NCBI GenBank assembly: GCA_024404675.1
Contig: JAKSPO010000013.1
Span: forward strand, 1-54,408
Length of the DNA stretch: 54,408 nt
From: Lachnospiraceae bacterium
Lineage (GTDB): Bacteria > Bacillota > Clostridia > Lachnospirales > Lachnospiraceae
Direction of reading: 5' to 3'
This document shows positions 45,909-54,388 of the stretch, piece after piece. The notes beneath the pieces are model-generated. The model was given only the letters and a program-made list of their open reading frames with translations, had not been told where the DNA came from and ran no database searches. A program made the position numbers and the translations under genes. The first letter of the stretch is position 1. Each line of letters begins with the position of its first letter.

Positions 45909-47216
45909 TTAACGAATTGCCTTCTTCAAATCGTCGATGAACTTCTGACCGTTAACCTGACCACCGTAAACATTAGCAATCTCCTTGAGGTAGATGTCCT
46001 TGTCTACAGAGTTCATAGCGGTATCACCGAAGAGTACAAGATAGTCGGACTTGTCAACGATCTCAGCTACAGCCTGGGTAAGAGGATTGATATCAGTTGC
46101 CGGATAGTCAACCTTCCAAGCCGGAAGACCAGCACCGCAAAGGTAACCATACTTACTGATCAAACGACCAAGCTCAAGAGCGTACTTAGCAGCGATTTCC
46201 TTGTTAGCGCCATTGCCGAATACTGCAAGAGTATCGGAAGGACCACCGATAAGCTGACCAAGCTTAGACTTGGAAGCATCGATTACCGGGAACTCAGAAG
46301 CCTTAACATTAAGACCATCAACCTTAGCGAAGTCTGCACAGTTCCAAGAACCGTTGATGTAGAAAGCGTACTTGCCAGCGATGAAGTTGTTCTTAACCTG
46401 CTCATTATCCATGGACTGACCGTTAGGATCGAAGTAACCCTTCTTGATCATATCCTGGAACTTGTCAATAGCGGAAGCAACATCTGCATTGCCCCAAGAA
46501 GCACGTCCCTGGAAGATATCATCCAGAGTCTTAGCGCCACAAGACTTCTCAATGATGGACTCAACATACTCGGTTACACACCACTCCTGGTTAGCACCAG
46601 CAGCACAACCGAAAGGAATCTTACCAGCAGCAACGAGCTTATCGCAGCAAGCCATAAGATCATCATAGGTAGCAGGAACATCGTTGTAACCTACTTCCTT
46701 GAGGATGTCCATGTTAGCGAACAAGGTAACAATGTTCATGGTCAACGGAACACCGTACTTCTTGCCGTTGTACATAGAGTTGTTGCACATCTTGGTGTCG
46801 ATAGCATCCTTCAAATCAGGATCCTTGAAAGCGTTGTCAAGGCAGTATACCTTGCCAGCCTGAACGAAATCACCAAGGAATGCACAAGACCAAGTGAAGA
46901 AGATATCAGCTACTTCGCCAGCCTGGAAAGCATCCTTAATCTTCTGCTTGTACTCATCGTTCTGAGTAGCGAGCTCGTTAAGGGTGATGTTCGGGTACTT
47001 AGCCTTCATGTCTTTGATGGCATCATCATAAGCACCACGGTTGGAATCAGTCGGAACGCAGATAGACCAGAAGTTAAGAGTAACACTCTTCGTCATATCA
47101 GGTGCAACATATGCTGCGTTCGGATCGCTGCCGTCGTCATTATTGTTCTTCTTGCCACAAGCAGCAAGGGACAATACCATAACAACAACAAGCATTGTTG
47201 AAAGGAACTTTTTCAT
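45909..47216 (-). CDS. Sugar-binding lipoprotein of an ABC importer (third)
   Basis: 435 residues with a signal peptide ending in the lipobox LAAC (C20), then an asparagine-rich linker and a family 1 solute-binding domain (TLNFWSICVPTDSN, GVPLTMNIVTLFANMDILKEVGY, LIGGPSDTLAVFGNGANKEIAAKYALELG). It delivers sugar to the two permeases that follow. GGAGG precedes the ATG. It lies 89 bases after a small lipoprotein gene and is likely in the same operon. The 76-base spacer with a strong hairpin on the permease side fits higher production of the binding protein. Substrate unknown. Confidence 0.93.
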   Translation of the reverse strand: MKKFLSTMLVVVMVLSLAACGKKNNNDDGSDPNAAYVAPDMTKSVTLNFWSICVPTDSNRGAYDDAIKDMKAKYPNITLNELATQNDEYKQKIKDAFQAGEVADIFFTWSCAFLGDFVQAGKVYCLDNAFKDPDLKDAIDTKMCNNSMYNGKKYGVPLTMNIVTLFANMDILKEVGYNDVPATYDDLMACCDKLVAAGKIPFGCAAGANQEWCVTEYVESIIEKSCGAKTLDDIFQGRASWGNADVASAIDKFQDMIKKGYFDPNGQSMDNEQVKNNFIAGKYAFYINGSWNCADFAKVDGLNVKASEFPVIDASKSKLGQLIGGPSDTLAVFGNGANKEIAAKYALELGRLISKYGYLCGAGLPAWKVDYPATDINPLTQAVAEIVDKSDYLVLFGDTAMNSVDKDIYLKEIANVYGGQVNGQKFIDDLKKAIR

Positions 47217-47246
47217 AATGTCCTCCTTAAGGATGAGAATAATTTT

Positions 47247-47289
47247 TTCAGCTTTCGCTGAAGTATTTATCGAAAGCGGTTGCCCGCTT
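47247..47289 (-). promoter_or_regulatory. Two GNRA-loop hairpins before the binding-protein gene
   Basis: On the minus-strand RNA, AAGCGG-GCAA-CCGCTT (47274-47289) and TTCAGC-GAAA-GCTGAA (47247-47262) form two stems with GNRA loops just before the start of 45909-47216. They may stabilise the message or slow processing; no promoter is clear between. Confidence 0.5.
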
Positions 47290-47305
47290 ACGACCGAAGC
47301 AATGG

Positions 47306-47890
47306 TTACGGCATCTTAACCATAACCCACGGATATTCCACCGTCATCACATCATCGTGAATCGAATAGTAGAATACCGTCTGAGGAAGATTTCCCTCAT
47401 AGATAAGAAGAATCGTTCCGTCGTCCTTAACACTGTAGTGACCGGGAAGGACCTCGTCCTCTAAGAACGTCCCCTTAGCCGTAAACTGATAACTCCAGTT
47501 TCTTTCCGAAGCTACCCATAATCCGATTACCGGGCTATCACCGGTCAACGTACTCGGTTGCAGTTTATAATCGACAATACGATAAACGGTTCGTCTGTAC
47601 TCTCCGTCTTTCGTCGTTTCATCATAATAACGAATATCGGTAACGGTTCCGTCCTCCGCGGTAAAGCGAATTGTCTTTTCGCCGACTTCGTAGCTCTTAT
47701 AGCTCTTGCCATCGAAGCTTGCCGAACCGTCCTTATTAAAAATCATAACCGCGTTCTCTCTGTCATGAAAGAAAGCCCATTCTTCAACAGTTTCCTTTTC
47801 CTTCTTAGCCGCCGGCTTCTTGCCGCATCCTCCAAGAACGCCGAGAAGCAGAACCGAAATGCAAAAGAGAACAAGTATTCTTTTTTTCAT
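47306..47890 (-). CDS. Small lipoprotein of unknown function
   Basis: I do not recognise this family. The 194-residue protein starts at the ATG 47888-47890, with AAGGA upstream; a longer frame starts 39 codons earlier in the leader but is not protein-like. It has a signal peptide with a clear lipobox LGGC (C22), followed by basic residues and a beta-rich domain (MIFNKDGSASFDGKSYKSYEVGE, GTVTDIRYYDETTKDGEYRR). It may be a small sensor or carrier for the importer that follows. It has a near-perfect promoter, and about 118 bases of structured leader. Confidence 0.7.
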   Translation of the reverse strand: MKKRILVLFCISVLLLGVLGGCGKKPAAKKEKETVEEWAFFHDRENAVMIFNKDGSASFDGKSYKSYEVGEKTIRFTAEDGTVTDIRYYDETTKDGEYRRTVYRIVDYKLQPSTLTGDSPVIGLWVASERNWSYQFTAKGTFLEDEVLPGHYSVKDDGTILLIYEGNLPQTVFYYSIHDDVMTVEYPWVMVKMP

Positions 47891-48015
47891 AAATGCATCA
47901 TCCTTATATCTGATGGGCCGGCGGAACAGCCTTTGTGCTGTCATCCGAACGGTCTTACAAGGCAGGATAAACGCCTTCGCCAAAACCACCAAATTATTTA
48001 TCTTCACTAATGCAG

Positions 48016-48043
48016 ATTATAGCACATATGGCTATCATGTCAA
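48016..48043 (-). promoter_or_regulatory. Promoter of the lipoprotein and third importer operon
   Basis: On the minus strand a perfect TTGACA (48038-48043) is followed after 16 bases by a perfect TATAAT (48016-48021), with a TGC extension. The leader holds two stems, AAGGC/GCCTT and ACAGC/GCTGT, before the start. Confidence 0.85.
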
Positions 48044-48164
48044 GAAAAATATCACAGTTTTTCGGTCACTTTTGAACCTTTTCCCCGTTTTTCTCGTCAT
48101 TTTGTCCAAAAAATGCCCGAATTCCATGTCAAAAAATGTCAGTATATTTTGCCACAAAATACAC

Positions 48165-48192
48165 AAAAACAGGGCTATGAAAGCCCTGTTTT
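48165..48192 (-). terminator. Terminator of the small acidic gene
   Basis: AAAACAGGGCT (48166-48176) pairs exactly with AGCCCTGTTTT (48182-48192), and a T run follows in the minus-strand transcript. Confidence 0.85.
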
Positions 48193-48232
48193 ATCGTATA
48201 AACTCTCATCCGCGTCAGACGAGGCAAGCATG

Positions 48233-48436
48233 CTATCCGATATGCTTCGTACCAAGAATTCCCTCCAGAACGTACTCTTCCATCTTCTCCTCGTCCAAAT
48301 TCGCAGCAATCTTGTCAAATTCTTCTATTGCCTGCTCTGCTGCTTCCGCCTCCGCTTCGTCAAACGGCTGCTGAATGCTCTGATTCCTGTTCTTACGCGC
48401 AAGAAAATCAGAGAGCCTTATCATTCTTCCGGGCAT
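48233..48436 (-). CDS. Small acidic hypothetical protein
   Basis: 67 residues from the ATG at 48434-48436, nine bases after GGAGG; a longer frame starts seven codons earlier in the ribosome site itself. The protein has a short basic N terminus (MIRLSDFLARKNRN) and an acidic, helical middle and end (EAEAEAAEQAIEEFDKIA, LDEEKMEEYVLEGILG). There is a terminator 40 bases downstream, which supports a real gene. No membrane segment or signal is seen. I do not recognise the family. It could be a small regulator or adaptor. It lies after the terminator of the sugar-kinase gene. Confidence 0.55.
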   Translation of the reverse strand: MPGRMIRLSDFLARKNRNQSIQQPFDEAEAEAAEQAIEEFDKIAANLDEEKMEEYVLEGILGTKHIG

Positions 48437-48538
48437 CGGTTGCTGCCTCCTCTCCATACACTGGCTTCCGCCTTCCCGGCCAAATGCCGTACGCTACGAC
48501 ATCTCCTTAGAAGCTATATTTATTATTGCAAAAAAGAA

Positions 48539-48577
48539 GAGGCATTTCAACCGGTTTCTTCCCGGGCGAAATGCCTC
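48539..48577 (-). terminator. Terminator of the FGGY kinase
   Basis: GAGGCATTTC (48539-48548) pairs exactly with GAAATGCCTC (48568-48577), and a TTCTTTTTT tail follows in the minus-strand transcript. It lies about 88 bases after the kinase stop. Confidence 0.85.
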
Positions 48578-48664
48578 AATATCACTTTTTATCGGTTTGC
48601 GACTTGATTTCCGTCATAGCCACAGAAAAACTTACTGCTCCAATCTCTGTTGCGCCAAGTGTTC

Positions 48665-50233
48665 CTACAGGTTAAGACCTGCCTTGAAGGTCTTCATAAA
48701 TGCCTCGAAGCCTGCAACGTCCTTAGCATCGGGCGCCATCGTCTCAGCCTTCATATCGCTGAAAATTACCTCGTCAAGATACTCCTGCAGGCTCTTCTTC
48801 TGCTGACCGCAGGCAAGCATATATGCTGCTAAAAGTCCGATACCCCATGCGCCGCCCTCACCGGCAGTTTCCATAACGGAAACCGGAGCACCTACTGCTG
48901 CCGCTGCAATCTTCTGTCCGACAACAGGCGTCTTAAAGTAGCCGCCGTGACCGAGCATCTTGTCAACCTTAACACCCTCCTCCTTCAGAAGGAGATCTAA
49001 ACCGACCTTCAAAGCACCGAGTGCGGAATACATATGCATTCTCATAAAGTTCGAAAGCGTAAAATGGCTTTCCGCCGTACGCTTAACCATCGGAGCGCCG
49101 TCCTCTACGTTCACAACCGGCTCACCGGATACAAAGTTATAGGAAAGCAGTCCGCCGCAATCCGGCTCTCCGTCAAGTGCTGCGGAATAAAGCTTCGTGA
49201 AAAGCTCTCCCGTCTTGATTTCATAGCCCATAAGCTTGCCGAACTCGCCGAACAGGTTCACCCACGCATTGATATCGGAGGTACAGTTGTTGCAGTGTAC
49301 CATCGCTACAGCGGCACCGTCGGGCGTCGTAACAAGGTCAATCTGCGGATATACCTTGCTGAGCGGCTTCTCAAGAACGACCATCGCGAAGACACTGGTA
49401 CCTGCGGAAATATTACCGGTTCTGAGACCGACGCTGTTCGTTGCGGTCATACCGGTTCCCGCATCTCCCTCGGGCGGGCAAAGCGGAATTCCAGCCTTCA
49501 GATTGCCGCTTTCATCAAGAAGCTTAGCACCTTCCTCGGTAAGTACACCTGCTGCCTCTCCTGCGGAAAGCACCTTCGGCAGAATGTCGCGAAGCTTAAA
49601 GGAAACCTTTTTCGCTTCAGGAAGTGTGTCGAAAATATCAAGCATACGTGCATCATAATCGCCCGTAGCGGAATCAATCGGGAACATACCGGAAGCATCG
49701 CCGACGCCGAGCACCTTCTCGCCGGTCAGCTTCTCATGTACCCAGCCCGCAAGGGTGGTAAAATGCGCAACCGAACCGATATGTGCCTCACCGTTTCTCA
49801 TCGCCTGATACAGGTGTGCGATACTCCATCTCTGCGGAATATTAAAGCCGAAGGCATCGGTAAGCACCGAAGCCGCATCCTCCGTAATCGTATTTCTCCA
49901 GGTACGGAACGGAACAAGAAGCTTTCCTGCTTCGTCAAATGCAAGATAACCGTGCATCATTGCGGAAATGCCGATAGCGGCAAAGCTGCTAAGCGTAACG
50001 CCGTACTCCTCCTTTACATTCTTCACAAGGCTTTTGTAGCAGTCCCGAAGACCGCCCCAGATATCCTCCTCGCTGTAGGTCCAGACGCCGTTTTCGTAGC
50101 GATTCTCCCAACCGTGATCTCCCTGTGCAAGCACGTTGCCCTTCTCATCGATTGCAACTGCCTTGATTCTTGTAGAACCGAATTCAATTCCAAGTACTGC
50201 CTTGCCTTCTGCAAGAATAGTCTTTTTGTCCAT
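48665..50233 (-). CDS. FGGY-family carbohydrate kinase
   Basis: Phosphorylates a sugar or sugar alcohol with ATP in the cytoplasm. The start chosen is the ATG at 50231-50233 ([24 protein letters not shown]), with GGAAGGA upstream, giving 522 residues. Both actin-like domains are present: the phosphate-binding [14 protein letters not shown] and the [17 protein letters not shown] segment, then [17 protein letters not shown] and [16 protein letters not shown] at the C terminus. It resembles xylulokinase and ribulokinase, but the substrate is not fixed. It stands alone with its own promoter and terminator; no isomerase is adjacent. Confidence 0.9.
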   Translation of the reverse strand: MDKKTILAEGKAVLGIEFGSTRIKAVAIDEKGNVLAQGDHGWENRYENGVWTYSEEDIWGGLRDCYKSLVKNVKEEYGVTLSSFAAIGISAMMHGYLAFDEAGKLLVPFRTWRNTITEDAASVLTDAFGFNIPQRWSIAHLYQAMRNGEAHIGSVAHFTTLAGWVHEKLTGEKVLGVGDASGMFPIDSATGDYDARMLDIFDTLPEAKKVSFKLRDILPKVLSAGEAAGVLTEEGAKLLDESGNLKAGIPLCPPEGDAGTGMTATNSVGLRTGNISAGTSVFAMVVLEKPLSKVYPQIDLVTTPDGAAVAMVHCNNCTSDINAWVNLFGEFGKLMGYEIKTGELFTKLYSAALDGEPDCGGLLSYNFVSGEPVVNVEDGAPMVKRTAESHFTLSNFMRMHMYSALGALKVGLDLLLKEEGVKVDKMLGHGGYFKTPVVGQKIAAAAVGAPVSVMETAGEGGAWGIGLLAAYMLACGQQKKSLQEYLDEVIFSDMKAETMAPDAKDVAGFEAFMKTFKAGLNL

Positions 50234-50296
50234 CTTCTGATACCATTCCTTCCCGTTTCGATGACCGAAATTCATGTCGGCCGAAATCGACCGCTT

Positions 50297-50330
50297 TTAT
50301 CTATCATCGCACATTTTCCGAAATAATTCA
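50297..50330 (-). promoter_or_regulatory. Probable promoter of the FGGY kinase
   Basis: On the minus strand TTGAAT is followed after 17 bases by GATGAT, a weak -10, with a TGC extension before it. It is about 64 bases or more before the start. Confidence 0.45.
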
Positions 50331-50372
50331 ATTTCCATTTCTTGAAATCAAGGAAAAATCCGTGATTTCCAC

Positions 50373-51023
50373 TCAGATATCACTCCGTTTGCGCTCTAAT
50401 TTCTCAAGGAGCACCGGAAGCTCGGCGAATTCTTTGATAAAAGGAACCTCCGAAGCGATACTTCCGAAGCCGTAGCCGGCATGAATAAAGTCATAGCCAG
50501 CCTCAACCGTAGCATCGTAATCCGCCTGAATATCGCCAACGTAGTATGCGCGTTCGAGGCCGTTTCTCTTCGCAAGAATCGAAATATTCTCCGCTTTTCT
50601 CTTAAGATTGTCTCCATAGCACAGAATATCCGAGAAGAAATGCCCGAAGCCGTAGTGCGAAAGAAAGGCTTCGATATAGCCGCTCTGACAGTTGCTCACG
50701 ATGTAAAGCGGGTACTGCTTCGAAAGAACCGTAAGCGTTTCTTCAAGCTTCGGGTATAACATACCACCGTGCTTTTCAAGATATGCATTCTCCTCCTCGC
50801 CGCAGACGTGCATCAGCCTCGTCCGCTCCGCCTTTTCAAGCGGGGCAAAGAGTTTGTCGGCGATGGCTTCCATTGTCATGCCCATCACACGCATGATGTC
50901 CGCTTCGGAAAGAACCGGGCCGTCGTAGCCCTCTCTTTTAATTGTTTCCGTCCACGAGCGCGCTACCGGGGCCGCGGAGTCCCAGAGCGTTCCGTCCATA
51001 TCAAAAATAATACCGGGTTTCAT
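50373..51023 (-). CDS. HAD-superfamily hydrolase
   Basis: 216 residues with the nucleophile motif IIFDMDGTLWDS (D8, D10), a helical cap, VSNCQSGY in motif II and VGDIQADYDATVEAG in motif IV. It is a small-molecule phosphatase related to phosphoglycolate phosphatase and beta-phosphoglucomutase; substrate unknown. It starts six bases after the upstream membrane-protein gene, so they share a transcript. A short stem is seen just after the stop but it is weak. Confidence 0.88.
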   Translation of the reverse strand: MKPGIIFDMDGTLWDSAAPVARSWTETIKREGYDGPVLSEADIMRVMGMTMEAIADKLFAPLEKAERTRLMHVCGEEENAYLEKHGGMLYPKLEETLTVLSKQYPLYIVSNCQSGYIEAFLSHYGFGHFFSDILCYGDNLKRKAENISILAKRNGLERAYYVGDIQADYDATVEAGYDFIHAGYGFGSIASEVPFIKEFAELPVLLEKLERKRSDI

Positions 51024-51029
51024 ACGCTT

Positions 51030-51503
51030 CTACTCCGCCCTCGTCTGATCAAGGAGGACTATTTTCGAAAAGCAGTTGCGTCTCTTAATAAGGACTCTGT
51101 ATCCGGGCTCCTCCTCGCGGATCGCGCGGGTATCTATAAGCTTTTCAAAAATACCGGTTCCTTCATATTCAACCCTTGCCCCGGCGGGGAGCACAAGCGT
51201 CGCACGCCCTGCACACATCGTCATATCGATTGTAAGTTCGCCGGAAGCCGGCACCCCCAGAAGCTCTATTTCCGAGCTGCTTATCATGCTGGTGATGTAA
51301 GCACAGTCGATGTCACTCTCGATATCGATTTTGCCGCGGCCGAGTGCCTCCGCATGCATCATATTGTTCTTGTCCGGATGCTTCTCCATCCGCTTCATAT
51401 TATAGAAGCAGGAGCCGAAGAAGCTGCCGAGATGTACGGCCAGAACGGTGCCCGTCGCGATTGCCGCCTTTGCCACGATACCTAAACTCTTCTTAGAATC
51501 CAT
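51030..51503 (-). CDS. Membrane-anchored protein with a DUF4097-like beta domain
   Basis: The 157-residue protein has one N-terminal membrane segment (about 8-32) and a beta-rich domain outside. The ESDIDCAYITSMISSSEIELLG and ELTIDMTMCAGRATLVLP blocks look like the repeated strands of the DUF4097/LiaF-like group, several members of which respond to envelope stress. The match is by pattern only. The start ATG has AAAGGAG upstream. It is the first gene of a two-gene operon with the HAD hydrolase (6 bases), and is divergent from the thioesterase. Confidence 0.7.
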   Translation of the reverse strand: MDSKKSLGIVAKAAIATGTVLAVHLGSFFGSCFYNMKRMEKHPDKNNMMHAEALGRGKIDIESDIDCAYITSMISSSEIELLGVPASGELTIDMTMCAGRATLVLPAGARVEYEGTGIFEKLIDTRAIREEEPGYRVLIKRRNCFSKIVLLDQTRAE

Positions 51504-51606
51504 GTCGATTCTCCTTTCTACGCTCCGCCCTTTGGGGCAGATGCTTTTCTAAAGTGTTTCTTAAGCCCCACCTCCATCAAGGATACTTGAGAAAGGCAGG
51601 TTTCCG

Positions 51607-51636
51607 TTGACGGATGGGGAATAGATAAGGTACATT
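51607..51636 (+). promoter_or_regulatory. Promoter of the thioesterase gene
   Basis: TTGACG (51607-51612) is followed after 18 bases by TACATT (51631-51636), 59 bases before the start. Confidence 0.6.
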
Positions 51637-51695
51637 TTCCTTAATAAGTTATTTTGTAACGCAAATGGTAATTCACACTAACTAACGAGGTCTCT

Positions 51696-52112
51696 ATGGA
51701 AAACTATATCCACAAAGTACATTATTACGAAACCGACAAAATGGGCGTCACGCACCACTCGAACTACATCCGCTGGATGGAGGAAGCGCGCGTGCATTTT
51801 CTTGACGAAATCGGCTGTAGCTATGCCCGGCTCGAGGAGGAGGGGGTTGTCTCTCCGGTAATCGGCGTCGAGTGCCAGTACAAGCATACCACCACATTTG
51901 ACGACGAGGTCGAAATCGAGGTAAAGGTCGGCAGCTTCACCGGCATCCGTCTTACGATCGAATATACCATGACTAACCATGCTACCGGCGCACTCGTTCT
52001 GAGCGGCCGCTCGATGCATTGCTTCTTTGATAAAAACGGTCGCCCCGTTACGCTTCGCCGCACGCATCCCGAGATTAACGAGCTGCTTCTTTCCTACGCT
52101 TCTCAGCAGTAG
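51696..52112 (+). CDS. Acyl-CoA thioesterase (YbgC/FadM type)
   Basis: 138 residues, a single hotdog fold. The catalytic-region motif YYETDKMGVTHHSNYIRWMEEAR (D14) is typical of 4-hydroxybenzoyl-CoA-type thioesterases, which split acyl-CoA esters. The exact substrate is not known. GAGG precedes the ATG. It meets the MBL hydrolase gene tail to tail with a 10-base overlap, so their messages share those bases antisense. Confidence 0.92.
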   Translation: MENYIHKVHYYETDKMGVTHHSNYIRWMEEARVHFLDEIGCSYARLEEEGVVSPVIGVECQYKHTTTFDDEVEIEVKVGSFTGIRLTIEYTMTNHATGALVLSGRSMHCFFDKNGRPVTLRRTHPEINELLLSYASQQ

Positions 52113-52789
52113 AAGCCGCAGTCCGCGGTCTGGTACTGCTTCACCTCGGTGCCGTGCATATTAACGGTTTCAAAAGGCACTTCACCGCGCTGCACCTGTT
52201 TCCATGCCGCAAGCACCTTCGAAACCTGTTCCTTCTGAAGCACCGGCTCACTGTGCGAGGCCACAACGGAATCATATCTGTCAGATAACCCGACAAGCTT
52301 TTCAAGCGAAAGCGGATACTGCTCCTTCGTCCGGGAAGCTCCGAACATAAAGATGGTTCCCGTCTGCACGGAGTCTCCGGCGTAAAGCATTCTTCTTTCC
52401 ACGTCGAGGATTGCTATGCTTCCTTTTGTATGGCCCGGAATATCGATAATTTCGAGCGTGCGTTCTCCAAGTGATACCTTAACCCCGTCCCCAACAGCGC
52501 AAAGTTTGGTGCCGGGGTATTTTTCTGCGATGCCGCAGCACTCGTAGTCCGCACGGCTCATGTGGATTTCGGCAAATGCACCGGTGCCCGAGGTATGGTC
52601 ACCGTCTCCATGGGTGTTCAGTAATATAACCGGAAGTCCGGTTAGCTCCTCCGCGATTGCCTTCGCATTCGGGCAGGCAAAGCCGCTGTCGATCATTGCC
52701 GCACGCTCCTTACCCGCAAGAATGAAGAAACGGACAAATCCATCCTCCACTCTCCAGGTCTTCTCATCCATCTGAATCATCTCTGCCAT
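52103..52789 (-). CDS. Metallo-beta-lactamase-fold hydrolase
   Basis: 228 residues with the metal motif THGDGDH (H60, D62, D64, H65), the second histidine region DIPGHTKGSIAILD and VASHSEPVL near the end. The fold binds one or two metal ions. The family includes glyoxalase II-like and quorum-quenching enzymes; substrate unknown. The start ATG has AGGAG upstream. It follows the NUDIX gene by 30 bases, so both are probably in one operon. It overlaps the thioesterase gene by 10 bases. Confidence 0.9.
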   Translation of the reverse strand: MAEMIQMDEKTWRVEDGFVRFFILAGKERAAMIDSGFACPNAKAIAEELTGLPVILLNTHGDGDHTSGTGAFAEIHMSRADYECCGIAEKYPGTKLCAVGDGVKVSLGERTLEIIDIPGHTKGSIAILDVERRMLYAGDSVQTGTIFMFGASRTKEQYPLSLEKLVGLSDRYDSVVASHSEPVLQKEQVSKVLAAWKQVQRGEVPFETVNMHGTEVKQYQTADCGFYC

Positions 52790-52819
52790 CAGTTACCACT
52801 CCTTCTCCTGTAATGATAT

Positions 52820-53308
52820 CTATTCGTCCTTCTTAGGCTTCTCTTCGCCGATTCCGTAAAGTGAAAACGGGGCATGATGTGCGCTTTCATACGGAAGCTG
52901 CACGAAACCGTCTCCCTCCGCCATAGCGCATACAATCAGCTTCTTCGTAAGCTCCGGCACATCTTCCCGCTCCAGTGCCTCCTTTACATCAACCCAAAGC
53001 ACCTCGCTGTTCTCATCCCCATCGGAACGAGGCTCTCCGGACACATATTCCGCACGGAAGGCTACATACCAGTCGTGTGCGTTGAAGCGAATTCCGATAA
53101 TCTGCCCGGGCTTCACCAGAACACCGGTCTCCTCTTCATATTCTCTGATAACGGCAGCCTGCGGAGACTCTCCGTATTCTACATATCCTCCCGGAATGAT
53201 CAGCTTGCCGGCACCGCCGCCATAAGTATGTCTTGCAAGAAGCACACGGCCGTCCCTGATGACAACCGCCGTTACACTCTGCGAATAATTCGTGTTCGTA
53301 TTTTCCAT
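52820..53308 (-). CDS. NUDIX hydrolase
   Basis: 162 residues with the Nudix box G-x5-E-x7-REYEEETGV at about 41-63, which binds metal and removes nucleoside or other diphosphates. It is a short single-domain protein, with a C-terminal basic tail. Such small members often clean oxidised nucleotides or hydrolyse nucleotide sugars; substrate unknown. It starts the operon with the MBL hydrolase and has its own strong promoter with a dyad over the -35. Confidence 0.92.
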   Translation of the reverse strand: MENTNTNYSQSVTAVVIRDGRVLLARHTYGGGAGKLIIPGGYVEYGESPQAAVIREYEEETGVLVKPGQIIGIRFNAHDWYVAFRAEYVSGEPRSDGDENSEVLWVDVKEALEREDVPELTKKLIVCAMAEGDGFVQLPYESAHHAPFSLYGIGEEKPKKDE

Positions 53309-53340
53309 AATAGTCTCCCATTACTCTGCATTTGAACAAT

Positions 53341-53369
53341 ATTATAGCACATCCGCGCTTCTCTCTCAA
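53341..53369 (-). promoter_or_regulatory. Promoter of the NUDIX-MBL operon
   Basis: On the minus strand TTGAGA (53364-53369) is followed after 17 bases by TATAAT (53341-53346), with a TGC extension. The palindrome CTCAAT-GATA-ATTGAG (53365-53380) covers the -35, a place where a repressor could bind. Confidence 0.8.
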
Positions 53370-53402
53370 TGATAATTGAGATGTTTTCCTGTGCTTGCCA
53401 TC

Positions 53403-53431
53403 TTTCACTTTTCTACACCTCTTGGTATAAT
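53403..53431 (+). promoter_or_regulatory. Promoter of the patatin-like gene
   Basis: TTTCAC (53403-53408) is followed after 17 bases by TATAAT (53426-53431), 30 bases before the start. Confidence 0.65.
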
Positions 53432-53460
53432 ACGAATATCGATAAATGAGAGGAGTGCCT

Positions 53461-54309
53461 ATGAAAACCAGCATATTAATGGAAGGCGGCGGTTTGCGCG
53501 GCATATTTACCTGTGGCGTAATCGACGTTCTGATGGAGCACAACATTTCCTTTGACGGTGCCGCCGGAATCTCTGCCGGAGCATGCTTTGGCTGCAATCT
53601 GAAGTCTCGCCAGGTCGGCCGTGGACTTCGTTACAATCTGAATTATATCAATGATGATCGCTATATGAGCGTGAAGAGCCTTCTGACAACCGGAGACTAT
53701 TTTAACGCCGATTTCGCATACAACGTCCTTCCGAACAAGTTGGATCCCTTTGATTATGAAGCCTTCGCCGCCAATCCGATGGAGCTTTATGTCGGTGCTA
53801 CGGATATCGATTCCGGTCGCATCGTCTACCACCTGTGTAAAGACGGGCATGGCACAGATATGGTCTGGCTTCGTGCCGGTGCTTCTCTGCCGTATATATC
53901 CCGCCCCGTGAAGATTAACGGCCGCAGATACCTCGACGGCGGCCTTGTCGAGCCCGTCCCGATCAAATTCATGGAGAAGCGCGGCTACGACCGCAATCTG
54001 GTCGTATTGACACAGCCACGTGGCTATGTTAAGGAGCCAAGCAGCAATTCGCTTCTTCTGAAGGCAACCTCCCTCGGCAATCCGGTGATCTACAATGCGA
54101 TGACGAAGCGTCATCTCCGCTATAACCGAACGATTGCATATTGTATGGAGAAGGAAGCAGAGGGAAGTGCACTCGTACTTTGTCCGCCCGACATTCTTCC
54201 CGCAGGACGTCTTGAAAGAGACATTAACAAGCTTCAGGCAACCTACGATACCGGTCGTGAGGTCGCGCTTAAGAACCTGCAGCGCATTCGGGAGTTTCTG
54301 GCGCAATAA
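53461..54309 (+). CDS. Patatin-like phospholipase
   Basis: 282 residues from the ATG at 53461, with AGAGGAG upstream; the open frame extends five codons further through the ribosome site. The lipase motifs are all present: the oxyanion GGGLRG (9-14), the nucleophile GISAG with S38, and the catalytic aspartate D159 in DGG. There is no membrane segment or signal, so it is likely a cytoplasmic lipid acyl hydrolase. It stands alone after a short promoter. Bacterial relatives can act on membrane lipids; the physiological substrate is not known. Confidence 0.94.
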   Translation: MKTSILMEGGGLRGIFTCGVIDVLMEHNISFDGAAGISAGACFGCNLKSRQVGRGLRYNLNYINDDRYMSVKSLLTTGDYFNADFAYNVLPNKLDPFDYEAFAANPMELYVGATDIDSGRIVYHLCKDGHGTDMVWLRAGASLPYISRPVKINGRRYLDGGLVEPVPIKFMEKRGYDRNLVVLTQPRGYVKEPSSNSLLLKATSLGNPVIYNAMTKRHLRYNRTIAYCMEKEAEGSALVLCPPDILPAGRLERDINKLQATYDTGREVALKNLQRIREFLAQ

Positions 54310-54358
54310 GTCCTCCCAAAGCTCTCGGTCAACAATAGATTTCAATGAAAAGCAACAA

Positions 54359-54388
54359 GGGGCTGTCGCACTAACGTGTGGCAGCTCT
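54359..54388 (+). terminator. Hairpin after the patatin-like gene
   Basis: GGGGCTGTCGCAC (54359-54371) pairs with GTGTGGCAGCTCT (54376-54388) with several G-T pairs, around a four-base loop. No T run follows on the plus strand, so it is a weak or unusual terminator. Confidence 0.5.

Noticed and set aside
48010-48024. Longer N terminus for the small lipoprotein
   Set aside because: The upstream codons are in the leader and the signal peptide begins at 47890.
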